Part shown: positions 36,783 through 45,370 of the stretch, piece after piece
How positions within the stretch are numbered: position 1 is the stretch's first letter
Layout: every line of letters starts with the position of its first letter
Origin: Pedobacter lusitanus
GTDB taxonomy: Bacteria > Bacteroidota > Bacteroidia > Sphingobacteriales > Sphingobacteriaceae
Direction of reading: 5' to 3'
DNA length: 64,000 bases
Assembly (NCBI RefSeq): GCF_040026395.1
Contig: NZ_CP157278.1
Coordinates: forward strand, 3,968,001 to 4,032,000
The notes under the pieces: generated by a model
Database searches by the model: none
What the model saw: the letters and a program-made list of their open reading frames with translations, nothing else
What the model was told of the DNA's origin: nothing
Translations under genes and position numbers: made by a program

Positions 36783-37691
36783 ATGGATATAAAAAAAACT
36801 TCTCTTGTCATTTTAGCTGCAGGCATGGCCAGCAGATATGGAGGAAACAAGCAAACTGAATCTTTTGGTCCTTCGGGAGAAACCATAATGGAATATTCTA
36901 TTTATGATGCAATAAAAGCGGGATTCGGGAAAGTTATCTTTATTATAAGAGAAGAATTCTCGGCTGCATTTAAAGAAGTTATAGAACCAAAATTAAATGG
37001 TAAAATTTCAACCGGATATGTATATCAGTCACTGGAAAGTTTTAGCGGTGGGAGACAGATTCCTGCGGACAGAACAAAACCTTTCGGAACCTCACATGCA
37101 TTATTATGTTGCAAGGATATACTGGACGGACCATTTGCAGTAATCAATGCGGATGATTTCTATGGTTTCGATGCCTTTAAACAAGCCTATAACTTTCTGA
37201 CTACAGAAATAAAGGAAGATAAATATGCTTGTATCGGTTATGAGCTGAAGAATACATTAAGTGATAATGGATCGGTGACCCGTGGTGAAATTAATGTAAA
37301 TGATCAGAACGAAATTACAGGTATTACCGAACGCAGGGAGATTTATAAGGAAGCTGGTAAAGCCTATACAAAAACCGGGGACACTGTTACAGAATTGCCA
37401 TTGGATACCAAGGTAAGTATGAACTTTTTTTGTTTTACACCCGATTTTGTGAACTGGTCTGAAGCAGAGTACTATAAGTTCCTGGATGAGAATACAAATA
37501 ATCTTAAAGCTGAATTCCTTATTCCTGAGGTGGCAGACATACTGATTAAATCTGGTCAGGGAGTTGTTAAGATGATTCCAACACAAGCTAAATGGTTTGG
37601 GGTAACCTTCAAAGAAGATGCACCAGTAGTTAAGGTAGCGCTGCAGAAGCTTGCAGACGAAGGAGTTTATCCGGTTAATCTTTGGGCATAG
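36783..37691 (+). CDS. Sugar-phosphate nucleotidyltransferase-like protein
   Basis: NTP-transferase fold protein of 302 aa. The nucleotide-binding start is LVILAAGMASRYGGNKQTESFGPSGETIMEYSIYDA; AVINADDFYG carries the metal-binding aspartates; KFGV-like sequence near the end (AKWFGVTFKEDAPVV). Members activate sugar phosphates to NDP-sugars, but this subgroup has no fixed substrate that I know of. It is 6 bp upstream of a PAS-domain gene, which may be co-transcribed although no functional link is evident. Its closeness to the polysaccharide locus makes a precursor role possible. Confidence 0.78.
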   Translation: MDIKKTSLVILAAGMASRYGGNKQTESFGPSGETIMEYSIYDAIKAGFGKVIFIIREEFSAAFKEVIEPKLNGKISTGYVYQSLESFSGGRQIPADRTKPFGTSHALLCCKDILDGPFAVINADDFYGFDAFKQAYNFLTTEIKEDKYACIGYELKNTLSDNGSVTRGEINVNDQNEITGITERREIYKEAGKAYTKTGDTVTELPLDTKVSMNFFCFTPDFVNWSEAEYYKFLDENTNNLKAEFLIPEVADILIKSGQGVVKMIPTQAKWFGVTFKEDAPVVKVALQKLADEGVYPVNLWA

Positions 37692-37697
37692 AAAGGT

Positions 37698-38924
37698 ATG
37701 TTTTCACTTAGAAAATATTGGTGGAGAGTTAAACGTCAGATAGAGCAGGCGGTACTGAGGAATTCTGATCCTTCAGAAGAGGAACATGTTTTTTGGCGCA
37801 AACGACTTTTTACGAATATAATCAGCTATGGGTTTGTCGTTAGTATCATAGCATTTGTTTCTTCTGTGACTTTCGGCTTTTTTGCAGGTAGCACTATTGT
37901 ACAGTGGTTCAACATTGTTTTTGTATTTGCTTTATTATCTATTATTTTCAACAAGAAAATCATGATTCATACCAGGAAAATATTAGCACTTTTTCTTCTG
38001 TACGTGCTGGCGATCATTTATATAGCTGTTTTGGGTTCTGAGGGCCCAGGCGTCCTTTATCTGATTATTATTACCATATTCTCTGCAATGATTTTTCCAC
38101 GTCCGGCTGCTTACTGGCTTGTGGGGTTGAATGTATTGATATGTGCCGGTTTTGGTGCTGTGATCCAGTATAAGCTATTTGAGAGCCCTCTGCTGCAGAG
38201 TTATGATCTCCCTTTATGGGCTTCTTATTCCGGTAACCTTATCTTTGTAAGTCTGATTAGCGTGATGTTGATTAGCAAGGTCTTAAATGGTTTAGAGCAA
38301 ACCATAAAAAAAGAGGCCAGTCTGATCTCCAGACTCGATGCATCAGAGCGTTATTTTCGGAATACTTTTGAAGCGAACCCTGTTCCAATGTATGTATTTG
38401 ATATGGAGAACGGTAATTTCCTTCATGCAAACGAAGCTGCATGTAATAAATACGGCTATACTAAAGAAGAATTCCTTCAGATGAATATTGTGGATATAAG
38501 ACCACAATCTGAAAGCAGCAAATTGATGGATTTGCATAGTATGATTAAGAACAGGGATTATTCTGGGATATTAATTCATATTAATAAAAATAAAGAAGTT
38601 TTTCCGGTAGAAATAGAAACGAATACAATTCGTTTTGAAGAAAGAGAAGCCCGTTTGGTATTAGCTACGGATGTATCTGAGCGGATAAATTATATTAAAG
38701 AAATTGAACGTCAGAACAGGGATCTTAAAGAAATTGCATGGATACAAAGCCACATGGTTAGAGCTCCTCTGGCAAATATTATGAGTTTGACAGAATTTTT
38801 AATCAAATATCCGGGAGAAGACACACAAGAAACCTTAAATTTTCTGAATGATTCATCTCAGAAGCTAAATATGGCCATAAAATCTATTGTTGGGCAGGCT
38901 GGCGGATCTGGTTTAACAAGTTAA
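37698..38924 (+). CDS. Membrane PAS protein with HisKA-like domain but no ATPase domain
   Basis: Protein of 408 aa. About six membrane helices (residues 40-195), a PAS domain (about 216-330, RYFRNTFEANPVPMYVFDMENGNFLHANEAACNKYGYT), and a HisKA-like helix pair with His352 in IAWIQSHMVRAPLANIMSLTEFL. The protein then ends after NMAIKSIVGQAGGSGLTS. A histidine kinase would continue with N, G1 and G2 boxes; none is present, and no such sequence follows in any frame because the convergent kinase gene begins to overlap here by 41 bp. It may be phosphorylated by a partner kinase, act as a dimerisation partner, or be a decayed kinase. Confidence 0.8.
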   Translation: MFSLRKYWWRVKRQIEQAVLRNSDPSEEEHVFWRKRLFTNIISYGFVVSIIAFVSSVTFGFFAGSTIVQWFNIVFVFALLSIIFNKKIMIHTRKILALFLLYVLAIIYIAVLGSEGPGVLYLIIITIFSAMIFPRPAAYWLVGLNVLICAGFGAVIQYKLFESPLLQSYDLPLWASYSGNLIFVSLISVMLISKVLNGLEQTIKKEASLISRLDASERYFRNTFEANPVPMYVFDMENGNFLHANEAACNKYGYTKEEFLQMNIVDIRPQSESSKLMDLHSMIKNRDYSGILIHINKNKEVFPVEIETNTIRFEEREARLVLATDVSERINYIKEIERQNRDLKEIAWIQSHMVRAPLANIMSLTEFLIKYPGEDTQETLNFLNDSSQKLNMAIKSIVGQAGGSGLTS

Positions 38925-40062
38925 GAGCTTCACCTCTGAAAGTAATAATAAAGGTTGTTCCATGATTAACTTTGCTGGTGACATCTATACTGCCCCCCAG
39001 AGATGTGATCTGAGATTTCGTAATAAACAGACCTACACCATTTCCGGTAATATGATTATGGAAACGTTGATGGAGCCCAAATAGCTTATCTTTATTACTC
39101 TTCATATCAATACCCATCCCATTATCTGAAAAGGTTAATGTGCAGGTATTCTGCTCATCTCTGGTTAAGGATACTTTAATCTCTAGCTGTCTGCTATGCA
39201 GGCGATATTTAATCGCATTTGACAAAAGATTCATTAATATGCTTTCCAGATAACTCTTATTAAAAAGGATATGATTACAATCAAAATTGGAAGTTAGTAT
39301 CACGCCAAGCTGTTTGATTTGCTCATTGAATGAATGGCATACTTTTTCAAATATCTTCTGTACATTAACTTTTGTGACCTTTACACCCTGGTTATCTTTA
39401 AGTGTCAGGATATGTGTGAGATCAAAAACTGTTTCACTTAGTCTGTCCGTGGAGCATTTAAACAGATCAACTATTCCTTTATTATAATCATCAAGCAGAT
39501 CAATTTCCAGTATATTAATGAGGCCGATCAGGTTGGCTAATGGTGTCCTCAGGTTATGAGAGATGATATAAACAAACTGATTAAGATCCTGATTCCTTTT
39601 TGTAAACTCCTGAATAAGTAAAGTTTGTTCGTTTTCGCTGTTTATCCGCTCAGTGATATCATTGAATCTTATCATCAGAGCCTGCATGCTATCATCCAGC
39701 ATATTTGTCGCGGTGCCTTCTATCCAGAGATACTCCCCGTGACTGGTTCTGTTCCTCAATTTTAAATTTACAGTTGAACCCGGACTGGAGAGTAACAGAT
39801 GAAATCTTTCTCTTACGTTACTTAAATCTTCAGGGTGTATATGATCTGTAATATTAGTTTGAAGGAACTCATCGTTGCTAAATCCAAATAGTTGTTCAGC
39901 AGCTGTAGTTACGTGAATAAAATCTCCGTTTTTTTTGGTGAAAAATATTAAATCGTTGCACTTTTCAATGATAGAGAGAAAGTTTTCGTTCATCTCAGCG
40001 TAAGCTATCATATGCTTGGTCTTATATCCTGTATCATATCTAAAGTTTTGTCTCATAACCAT
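38884..40062 (-). CDS. PAS-domain sensor histidine kinase
   Basis: Soluble histidine kinase of 392 aa. PAS domain (about 25-140, LSIIEKCNDLIFFTKKNGDFIHVTTAAEQLFGFSNDEF plus a PAC tail ending NDITERI). HisKA with His169 in YIISHNLRTPLANLIGL. HATPase with N box ESILMNLLSNAIKY, G1 FSDNGMGID and G2 NGVGLFITKSQI. No membrane helix. Its 3' end overlaps the end of the truncated PAS gene on the other strand. The kinase core is a close relative of the one at 51020-51823. A second in-frame ATG lies two codons downstream of the chosen start. Confidence 0.88.
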   Translation of the reverse strand: MVMRQNFRYDTGYKTKHMIAYAEMNENFLSIIEKCNDLIFFTKKNGDFIHVTTAAEQLFGFSNDEFLQTNITDHIHPEDLSNVRERFHLLLSSPGSTVNLKLRNRTSHGEYLWIEGTATNMLDDSMQALMIRFNDITERINSENEQTLLIQEFTKRNQDLNQFVYIISHNLRTPLANLIGLINILEIDLLDDYNKGIVDLFKCSTDRLSETVFDLTHILTLKDNQGVKVTKVNVQKIFEKVCHSFNEQIKQLGVILTSNFDCNHILFNKSYLESILMNLLSNAIKYRLHSRQLEIKVSLTRDEQNTCTLTFSDNGMGIDMKSNKDKLFGLHQRFHNHITGNGVGLFITKSQITSLGGSIDVTSKVNHGTTFIITFRGEALNLLNQIRQPAQQ

Positions 40063-40251
40063 TTAAAACTCTAAAATATTCAAACATCCTGACAATTTCT
40101 TAATTTTTTTGTAGATAATGAATAAAATGACCGAGCTTTATTCACATAATTATAGAGATGATGAATAAAAAGAACAACTGTTTACTTTTGAGCAGGATTG
40201 AATGTGGAGAAAAAATTCTATCTTGGATAAATGATCACAAGGCTTTTTCTT

Positions 40252-40285
40252 TTTGACAAAAGAATAAATCTAATAAGTAGCTTTG
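40252..40285 (+). promoter_or_regulatory. Promoter of the GAF-PAS kinase gene
   Basis: TTTG (40252-40255), 22-bp spacer, then TAGCTTTG (40278-40285), a fit to TTTG...TAnnTTTG. The ATG follows 31 bp later at 40317. It would also drive the response-regulator gene downstream. Confidence 0.55.
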
Positions 40286-40316
40286 TATCGTCAAAATTGT
40301 TGACTGAAACCTGCAT

Positions 40317-41825
40317 ATGATTAATATCCCATCACTTAGGAATGAAGCTGACAGAATTGCTGCGCTTTATGTGTTGGAAATTTTGGATACTGGTGAAGAA
40401 CAGGAGTTTGATAATATCGTCAAACTCGCTGCTATTATAGCGCAGGCACCGGTTTCTGCTATTACTTTTGTAGATAAAGACAGGATCTGGTATAAAGCAA
40501 AACTTGGTATTGAGCTGAAAGAAACATCAAGAGATAATTCTGCGACTGATACCTTTCCTTTTTTTGTGGCTATTCCTATAGTCGTCAACAAGAATCTGGT
40601 TATCGGGCATTTAAGTGTCGCAGGTCCAGTACAGGTCACATTAAATCAGGAGCAGCATAAAGGTCTTGCATTGCTGGCGCAGCAGGTTACCAGTTTGCTA
40701 CAATTGAAACTCCCGGTAATTAATAATAGTATCAAAGAATTTTATGAAAGTATCCTGAATAATATTCCCCAGGATATCGTGGTTTTTGATGCCGATCATA
40801 AGTATCTTTTCGCTAATCCTATGGCGATTAAGAACGAAGAATACAGGAAATACATTATCGGAAAAGATGATTTTGAATACGGTGCTTTCAGAAACCGTGA
40901 TCCAAAGATCGCTGAAGCCAGACGCGAGCAGTTCCTGGAAGTGAAAAATACAGGAAAAGCCATTGGCTGGGAAGAAAGCCAGAAAGATCCGGACGGAAAT
41001 ACGATCACTTTTTTACGTAGAATGTTCCCAATGCATGATGAGAATGGAAATTTTATCATGGTTATTGGTTTTGGAATAGACATCACTGAACGTAAACTCC
41101 TGGAAGAAAAACAAACCATGATCATGGAACAGCTTGCTATTCAGAATACTCAGCTGATAGATTTCTGTAATGTAGTTTCGCATAATTTGCGGGGGCCATT
41201 AATTAATATGGCTATGCTTGCAGAATTTATACAGGAAGCTGAAGATGCTGAAGAACAGAAGTTGCTGGTTTCAAAACTGGAACCTGTAATCGAAAATCTG
41301 AAGAGCACGTTTAATGAACTGGTAGAATCTATACAGATCAGACTGGACAGAGATATTAAATTAGACAGACTTAATTTCAGTACCTGTCTGCAGGAAGCCC
41401 TTGATGGATTGTATGTCGAAATTCAAAAGGCAAAAGCAAAAATTAAGGTTGATTTTGAAGATGCTCCCGCAGTCTTGTATCCACATAAATATCTGGCCAG
41501 TATATTTTATAATCTGATCAGTAATGCTATCAAATATCAATCACCTGAAAGACAGTTGTCTTTGAATCTTGCTTCTAAAGTTAAAGAAGGTAATATTGTA
41601 CTGACAGTTCAGGATAATGGACTGGGCATAGATCTTGTTAAGCATAAAGACAATATTTTTAAAATTGGAAAGGTATTTCACCGTCATCCTGATGCCAAAG
41701 GACTGGGGTTATTTATGACCAAAACGCAGGTAGAAGCAATGGGAGGAAAGATTTGGGTGGAGAGTTTTCCAGATCAGGGATCTATTTTTTCTATAGAATT
41801 TGTAAATCAAAATATGAATTGGTGA
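40317..41825 (+). CDS. Sensor histidine kinase with shortened GAF and a PAS domain
   Basis: Soluble kinase of 502 aa. N-terminal GAF-like part (about 10-132, ALYVLEILDTGEEQEFDNIVKLAAIIAQAPVSAITFVDKDR), PAS domain (about 142-262, FYESILNNIPQDIVVFDADHKYLFAN ... GFGIDITERK), HisKA with His289 (CNVVSHNLRGPLINMAML), HATPase with N box SIFYNLISNAIKYQ, G1 VQDNGLGID and G2 AKGLGLFMTKTQV. Compared with the GAF of the hybrid kinase at 59211, the GAF lacks roughly 40 residues in its middle, between ETSRDNSATDTFPF and FVAIPIVVNKNLVIGHLSV. The following response regulator at 41908 is its likely partner. Confidence 0.87.
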   Translation: MINIPSLRNEADRIAALYVLEILDTGEEQEFDNIVKLAAIIAQAPVSAITFVDKDRIWYKAKLGIELKETSRDNSATDTFPFFVAIPIVVNKNLVIGHLSVAGPVQVTLNQEQHKGLALLAQQVTSLLQLKLPVINNSIKEFYESILNNIPQDIVVFDADHKYLFANPMAIKNEEYRKYIIGKDDFEYGAFRNRDPKIAEARREQFLEVKNTGKAIGWEESQKDPDGNTITFLRRMFPMHDENGNFIMVIGFGIDITERKLLEEKQTMIMEQLAIQNTQLIDFCNVVSHNLRGPLINMAMLAEFIQEAEDAEEQKLLVSKLEPVIENLKSTFNELVESIQIRLDRDIKLDRLNFSTCLQEALDGLYVEIQKAKAKIKVDFEDAPAVLYPHKYLASIFYNLISNAIKYQSPERQLSLNLASKVKEGNIVLTVQDNGLGIDLVKHKDNIFKIGKVFHRHPDAKGLGLFMTKTQVEAMGGKIWVESFPDQGSIFSIEFVNQNMNW

Positions 41826-41907
41826 GGAAACTATTTGTGCATTACAATAAGAACAGGAATATTAGCAAATGATAGCTTCGTAACCTTTAAAAAACAATAA
41901 CATTCTG

Positions 41908-42297
41908 ATGAAAAAAGTATATCTCATTGATGATGATGATATTTTTGTATTTCTTACAAAAAAAACGATGCTTAAAGTGTCTGAAAATGTAGAAGTTGAA
42001 GTTTTTTCAGACGGATTACAGGCAATTACTCATCTTAAAGAAATTCAGGATAAAAAGGAATTATTACCTGATATTATCTTTCTTGATCTGAACATGCCTG
42101 TTATGGATGGCTGGGAGTTTCTTGCTGAATATCAGGAAATATATTCTTCTTTTGTAAAGAAAAATGAATTGTATATCGTCTCTTCATCAATCTCCCCACA
42201 TGAGATGGAACGATCAAAAAATATAAGTGAAGTTTGTGAATTTATAATTAAGCCACTGGTCAAAGAAAAGTTTCTGGAAATTCTGGAAAATTTATAG
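41908..42297 (+). CDS. CheY-like single-domain response regulator
   Basis: Receiver-only protein of 129 aa. Acidic pocket at Asp8-Asp11 (YLIDDDDIF), phospho-acceptor Asp60 (IIFLDLNMPVMDGW), switch Ser/Thr in IVSSSIS (about 92-94) and Lys115 (FIIKPL). It has no output domain, so it must act by protein contact or in a phosphorelay. It lies 82 bp after the GAF-PAS kinase and 9 bp before the aminotransferase gene. Confidence 0.9.
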   Translation: MKKVYLIDDDDIFVFLTKKTMLKVSENVEVEVFSDGLQAITHLKEIQDKKELLPDIIFLDLNMPVMDGWEFLAEYQEIYSSFVKKNELYIVSSSISPHEMERSKNISEVCEFIIKPLVKEKFLEILENL

Positions 42298-42306
42298 TTT
42301 TAGAGG

Positions 42307-43476
42307 ATGTTTGAATCCCATTCTGTCAACCTGGATCTTTTAAAGAAACGGGCATTTAATTTGCGTTGGGCTACTGTCCCAGAGGGAATTATACCATTAA
42401 CAGCAGCCGATCCGGATTTTCCGAGTGCACCTGAGATTGCTGAGTCAATAATTCGATTTACTAAAGATAGATATCTCTCCTATGGTCCTCCCGCTGGATT
42501 ATCTGAATTCAAGGAAAGTGTCGCTGCTTATTTTTCCGGCAAGCGTAAGATTCCTGCTCAGGCAGATTTTATATTTCCGGTAGACAGCGCTGCTTTTGGT
42601 ATTTATTTAATCTGTAAGGCTTTTCTTTCGGCGGGTGATGAAGCAATTATTTTTGATCCTGTAGACTTTCTTTTCAGATATTCGACTGAAGCAGTGGGTG
42701 GTGTTGCTGTTCCATTTGCTATTCCACCTGGGTCTGATCACGTAGATTTTGATCTTCTGGAAAAGTTAATTACCAGTAAGACCCGTATGATCTGTCTTTG
42801 TAATCCATTAAATCCTACCGGAAAGGTTTTTAAAAGAGATGAATTACTTAAACTAGGTGAAATAGCCTGTAAACACCGTCTGATTATTTTATCAGATGAG
42901 ATCTGGAGTGATATTGTTTATACCCCTTATCAATATACAAGTATAGCTTCATTAAGTGAAGAGATACGAAACCAGACTGTAACCGTTACTGGTTTCAGCA
43001 AATCTTATGGTTTGGCTGGTTTAAGGATTGGGGCGGTGATGGCCTCCAATCAGGCGCATTATGATCGTCTGTTTGAAGTTTCGCTTCATGGATCTACTAT
43101 CCATGGCGCCAATATACTTTCGCAGGTTGCGGCTACTACGGCATTGAATGAATGCGGCTACTGGCTTGATGGTTTTTTGGTGCATCTTCAGAAAATGAGA
43201 GATCTGGCAGTCAGAGAACTAAATGCAACACAAGGGTTTAAATGTATTTCTCCGGAAGGATGTTATGTCGCATTTACAGATATTACGGGAACCGGAAAAA
43301 GTAGTCAGGAAATTTATCAGCTTTTACTGGATAAGGCTAAAGTTGCGGTAGTACCAGGTGCTAAAGAATGGTTTGGAGAAGGAGCGGAAGGATTTATCAG
43401 AATGAGTTTTGCCACTTCAGAAGAGATTCTGGGAGAAGCATTATTTAATATAAAAACTACGGTAAATAATTTATGA
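42307..43476 (+). CDS. PLP-dependent aminotransferase, class I/II (MalY/PatB-like)
   Basis: Fold-type I PLP enzyme of 389 aa. Features: IIPLTAADPDFPSAPEIAESI, LSYGPPAGLSEFKESVAAYF, CNPLNPTGKVFKRDEL, ILSDEIWSDIVY, and the PLP lysine in VTGFSKSYGLAGLRIG. MalY/PatB relatives include C-S lyases and aminotransferases; the exact reaction is not clear. It overlaps the FAD monooxygenase gene by 4 bp (ATGA), so the two are coupled and may act on one small molecule. It starts 9 bp after the response-regulator gene. Confidence 0.82.
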   Translation: MFESHSVNLDLLKKRAFNLRWATVPEGIIPLTAADPDFPSAPEIAESIIRFTKDRYLSYGPPAGLSEFKESVAAYFSGKRKIPAQADFIFPVDSAAFGIYLICKAFLSAGDEAIIFDPVDFLFRYSTEAVGGVAVPFAIPPGSDHVDFDLLEKLITSKTRMICLCNPLNPTGKVFKRDELLKLGEIACKHRLIILSDEIWSDIVYTPYQYTSIASLSEEIRNQTVTVTGFSKSYGLAGLRIGAVMASNQAHYDRLFEVSLHGSTIHGANILSQVAATTALNECGYWLDGFLVHLQKMRDLAVRELNATQGFKCISPEGCYVAFTDITGTGKSSQEIYQLLLDKAKVAVVPGAKEWFGEGAEGFIRMSFATSEEILGEALFNIKTTVNNL

Positions 43477-44579
43477 AGGTAGTCATCTTAGGTGGGGGAA
43501 TTGCTGGATTATGTATGGGAATCTATCTGCATCAGCATGATGTTGATGTAAGCGTAAATGAAAGACAGCGTTTTACAGCTGTTGGCGGACATGCTTTTCT
43601 GATGCATCACGATGGGATTACGGTGCTGAACGAACTTGCAGCAAACAGTAATCATCCGCTTCCTGGTAAACCGGTATATTCTTTTATACTGAGAGATCCA
43701 AATGGGTATGTAATTACTGAAACACCACTGGAAGACTGGCAGTGTTTTAAGCGGACAGATCTGTTAGCCTGCTTAAATCAGTTCCTGCCTGAATCCAGGT
43801 TAAACAATAACCGCGTGTTTTCTCACTTTATATATGAGCAGAATCAAATCGTAGCAGCTCAGTTTCTGAATGGAGAACGGGAATATGGAGACGTTTTTAT
43901 CGGTGCCGACGGTGCGAATTCGGTTGTTCGTCATCAGATATTCGGAGAAGTGAAGTTTGAATCAGGTAAAGTGAAAGAGGTTGTTGGAATTGTAGAACAT
44001 GCTGAACTGGCTATGGCTCTTCAGGGTAGGTTTACTAAGTTTCAGCAAAAAAATAAGGGACTGTCATTCGGGCTTATCCCTACAACAGGAATAGAAATGG
44101 TGTGGTTTATGCAGTACGATCCATTACTGGATGATATTTCTGAAGGAATCAGTGAGCGGACATCAGGGGAATATCATGAACGGCTCAGTGAGTTATGCCA
44201 CAATCTTTTAAGAGACTTTCCTGCTGAGGTGCAAACAGTCCTGAAACATAATGATTTTCAGACTAGTTATATCTGGAATACCAGAGATTTTGACCTGCTT
44301 CCCCACTTTCACTATCAAAATGTTGTACTGATAGGAGATGCTGCACATGTTGCACTACCTTTCACTAGTGCAGGCACGACCAATGCGATGCTTGATGCGA
44401 AGACTTTGTCCCATTGCATATTGAACTATTCAGATTTAAGTGCTGCATTCACAGCATATTATCAATCCAGAGCAGAGAGTATCCGAGCACATGTTACGTT
44501 GGGCAGAGAACTAAGAGATTCGTTTCTGAATCCATCTTCTTTAGGGACTATACCTCTCATTAGCAACGTATTAAAATAG
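43473..44579 (+). CDS. FAD-dependent monooxygenase (group A flavoprotein family)
   Basis: Flavoprotein of 368 aa. Three cofactor motifs are present: GGGIAGLCMGIYLHQ at the N-terminus (dinucleotide binding), FIGADGANSVVR (DG motif, about 145-156) and VVLIGDAAHVALPFTSAGTTNAMLDA (GD motif, about 285-310). This is the layout of aromatic or enamine hydroxylases of the FAD_binding_3 type. The start overlaps the aminotransferase stop by 4 bp. Together the pair could modify an amino-acid-derived metabolite, but no biosynthetic scaffold gene is nearby and the substrate is unknown. Confidence 0.83.
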   Translation: MKVVILGGGIAGLCMGIYLHQHDVDVSVNERQRFTAVGGHAFLMHHDGITVLNELAANSNHPLPGKPVYSFILRDPNGYVITETPLEDWQCFKRTDLLACLNQFLPESRLNNNRVFSHFIYEQNQIVAAQFLNGEREYGDVFIGADGANSVVRHQIFGEVKFESGKVKEVVGIVEHAELAMALQGRFTKFQQKNKGLSFGLIPTTGIEMVWFMQYDPLLDDISEGISERTSGEYHERLSELCHNLLRDFPAEVQTVLKHNDFQTSYIWNTRDFDLLPHFHYQNVVLIGDAAHVALPFTSAGTTNAMLDAKTLSHCILNYSDLSAAFTAYYQSRAESIRAHVTLGRELRDSFLNPSSLGTIPLISNVLK

Positions 44580-44692
44580 CTTTTATTTTAGTGGATCTTC
44601 TGTCGCTGTGAATGAACAGAATGAACGGAATAGCGCCTAAAGTATTTCTTAACTTTATTTCATATCATTTTAAGTTATTTACGAAATGAAGT

Positions 44693-44702
44693 AAAGGAGG
44701 GG
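44693..44702 (+). promoter_or_regulatory. Unusually strong Shine-Dalgarno site
   Basis: AAAGGAGGGG with a 6-nt spacer precedes the ATG at 44709. Most genes of this window have no such site, as is normal for Bacteroidota, so this gene may be translated at a high or specially regulated rate. It also fixes the start. Confidence 0.6.
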
Positions 44703-44708
44703 AAAACT

Positions 44709-45314
44709 ATGATTAAGGTTGGAATTATTGATACTAATCAACAGAGCAGAAATATGATGCGTGTGATGCTGGATCATCAGCATCAGCATAATTTAAAAGT
44801 AACCCTTGACATCGGGTCTATGGGTGAATGTAAAAAAGTACAGCCATCACAGGAACCCAACGTCACTTTACTGGACATAGAAGTCAATGGAATTGATATC
44901 ATTCCTGACATTTATCGTAAATTTCCAAATACCAATGTAGTCGTTTATAGTAATATACAGGACCATAGCAGTGTGCTTGCCTGCGTTAAGGCTGGTGCAA
45001 TGGGGTACCTGACCAAAGACACCTGTGTGGATGATGTTATTTCAACCATAGTTACCACCTATCGTGGAGGGTCTGTTTTTAGTCCTTCAATTTCCAGAAA
45101 TGTAATTCAGCAGGTACAGCATACAGTAGATTATCAATCTAAGCTGAGCTATAGAGAACGTCAGATAGTTGAAGGCCTGCAGCATGGACTTAGCTATAAA
45201 TTAATAGGCTATAAGTATGGAATCTCCCTGGATACTGTTCGTCAGTATATCAAAAGAACCTATAAAAAGCTAAATATTAATAGTAAAGGCGAATTGCTTG
45301 CTCAATTCAAATAG
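44709..45314 (+). CDS. Response regulator with LuxR/FixJ-type HTH
   Basis: Two-domain transcription regulator of 201 aa. Receiver domain (1-120) with Asp56 as the likely phospho-acceptor (VTLLDIEVNG) and Lys103 (GYLTKDT); GTVxAGAxGYL-like phrase CVKAGAMGYLTKD. LuxR-type HTH at about 140-198 (LSYRERQIVEGLQHGLSYKLIGYKYGISLDTVRQYIKRTYKKLNI). It stands 56 bp upstream of the usher-like gene and in the same direction, so it may control that surface system. No kinase is directly adjacent. Confidence 0.88.
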   Translation: MIKVGIIDTNQQSRNMMRVMLDHQHQHNLKVTLDIGSMGECKKVQPSQEPNVTLLDIEVNGIDIIPDIYRKFPNTNVVVYSNIQDHSSVLACVKAGAMGYLTKDTCVDDVISTIVTTYRGGSVFSPSISRNVIQQVQHTVDYQSKLSYRERQIVEGLQHGLSYKLIGYKYGISLDTVRQYIKRTYKKLNINSKGELLAQFK

Positions 45315-45370
45315 GTTCAATAGGCGGTACTCCTTGTTTTGCAAGGCAGCTATGCTTTTATCATTCTGCT

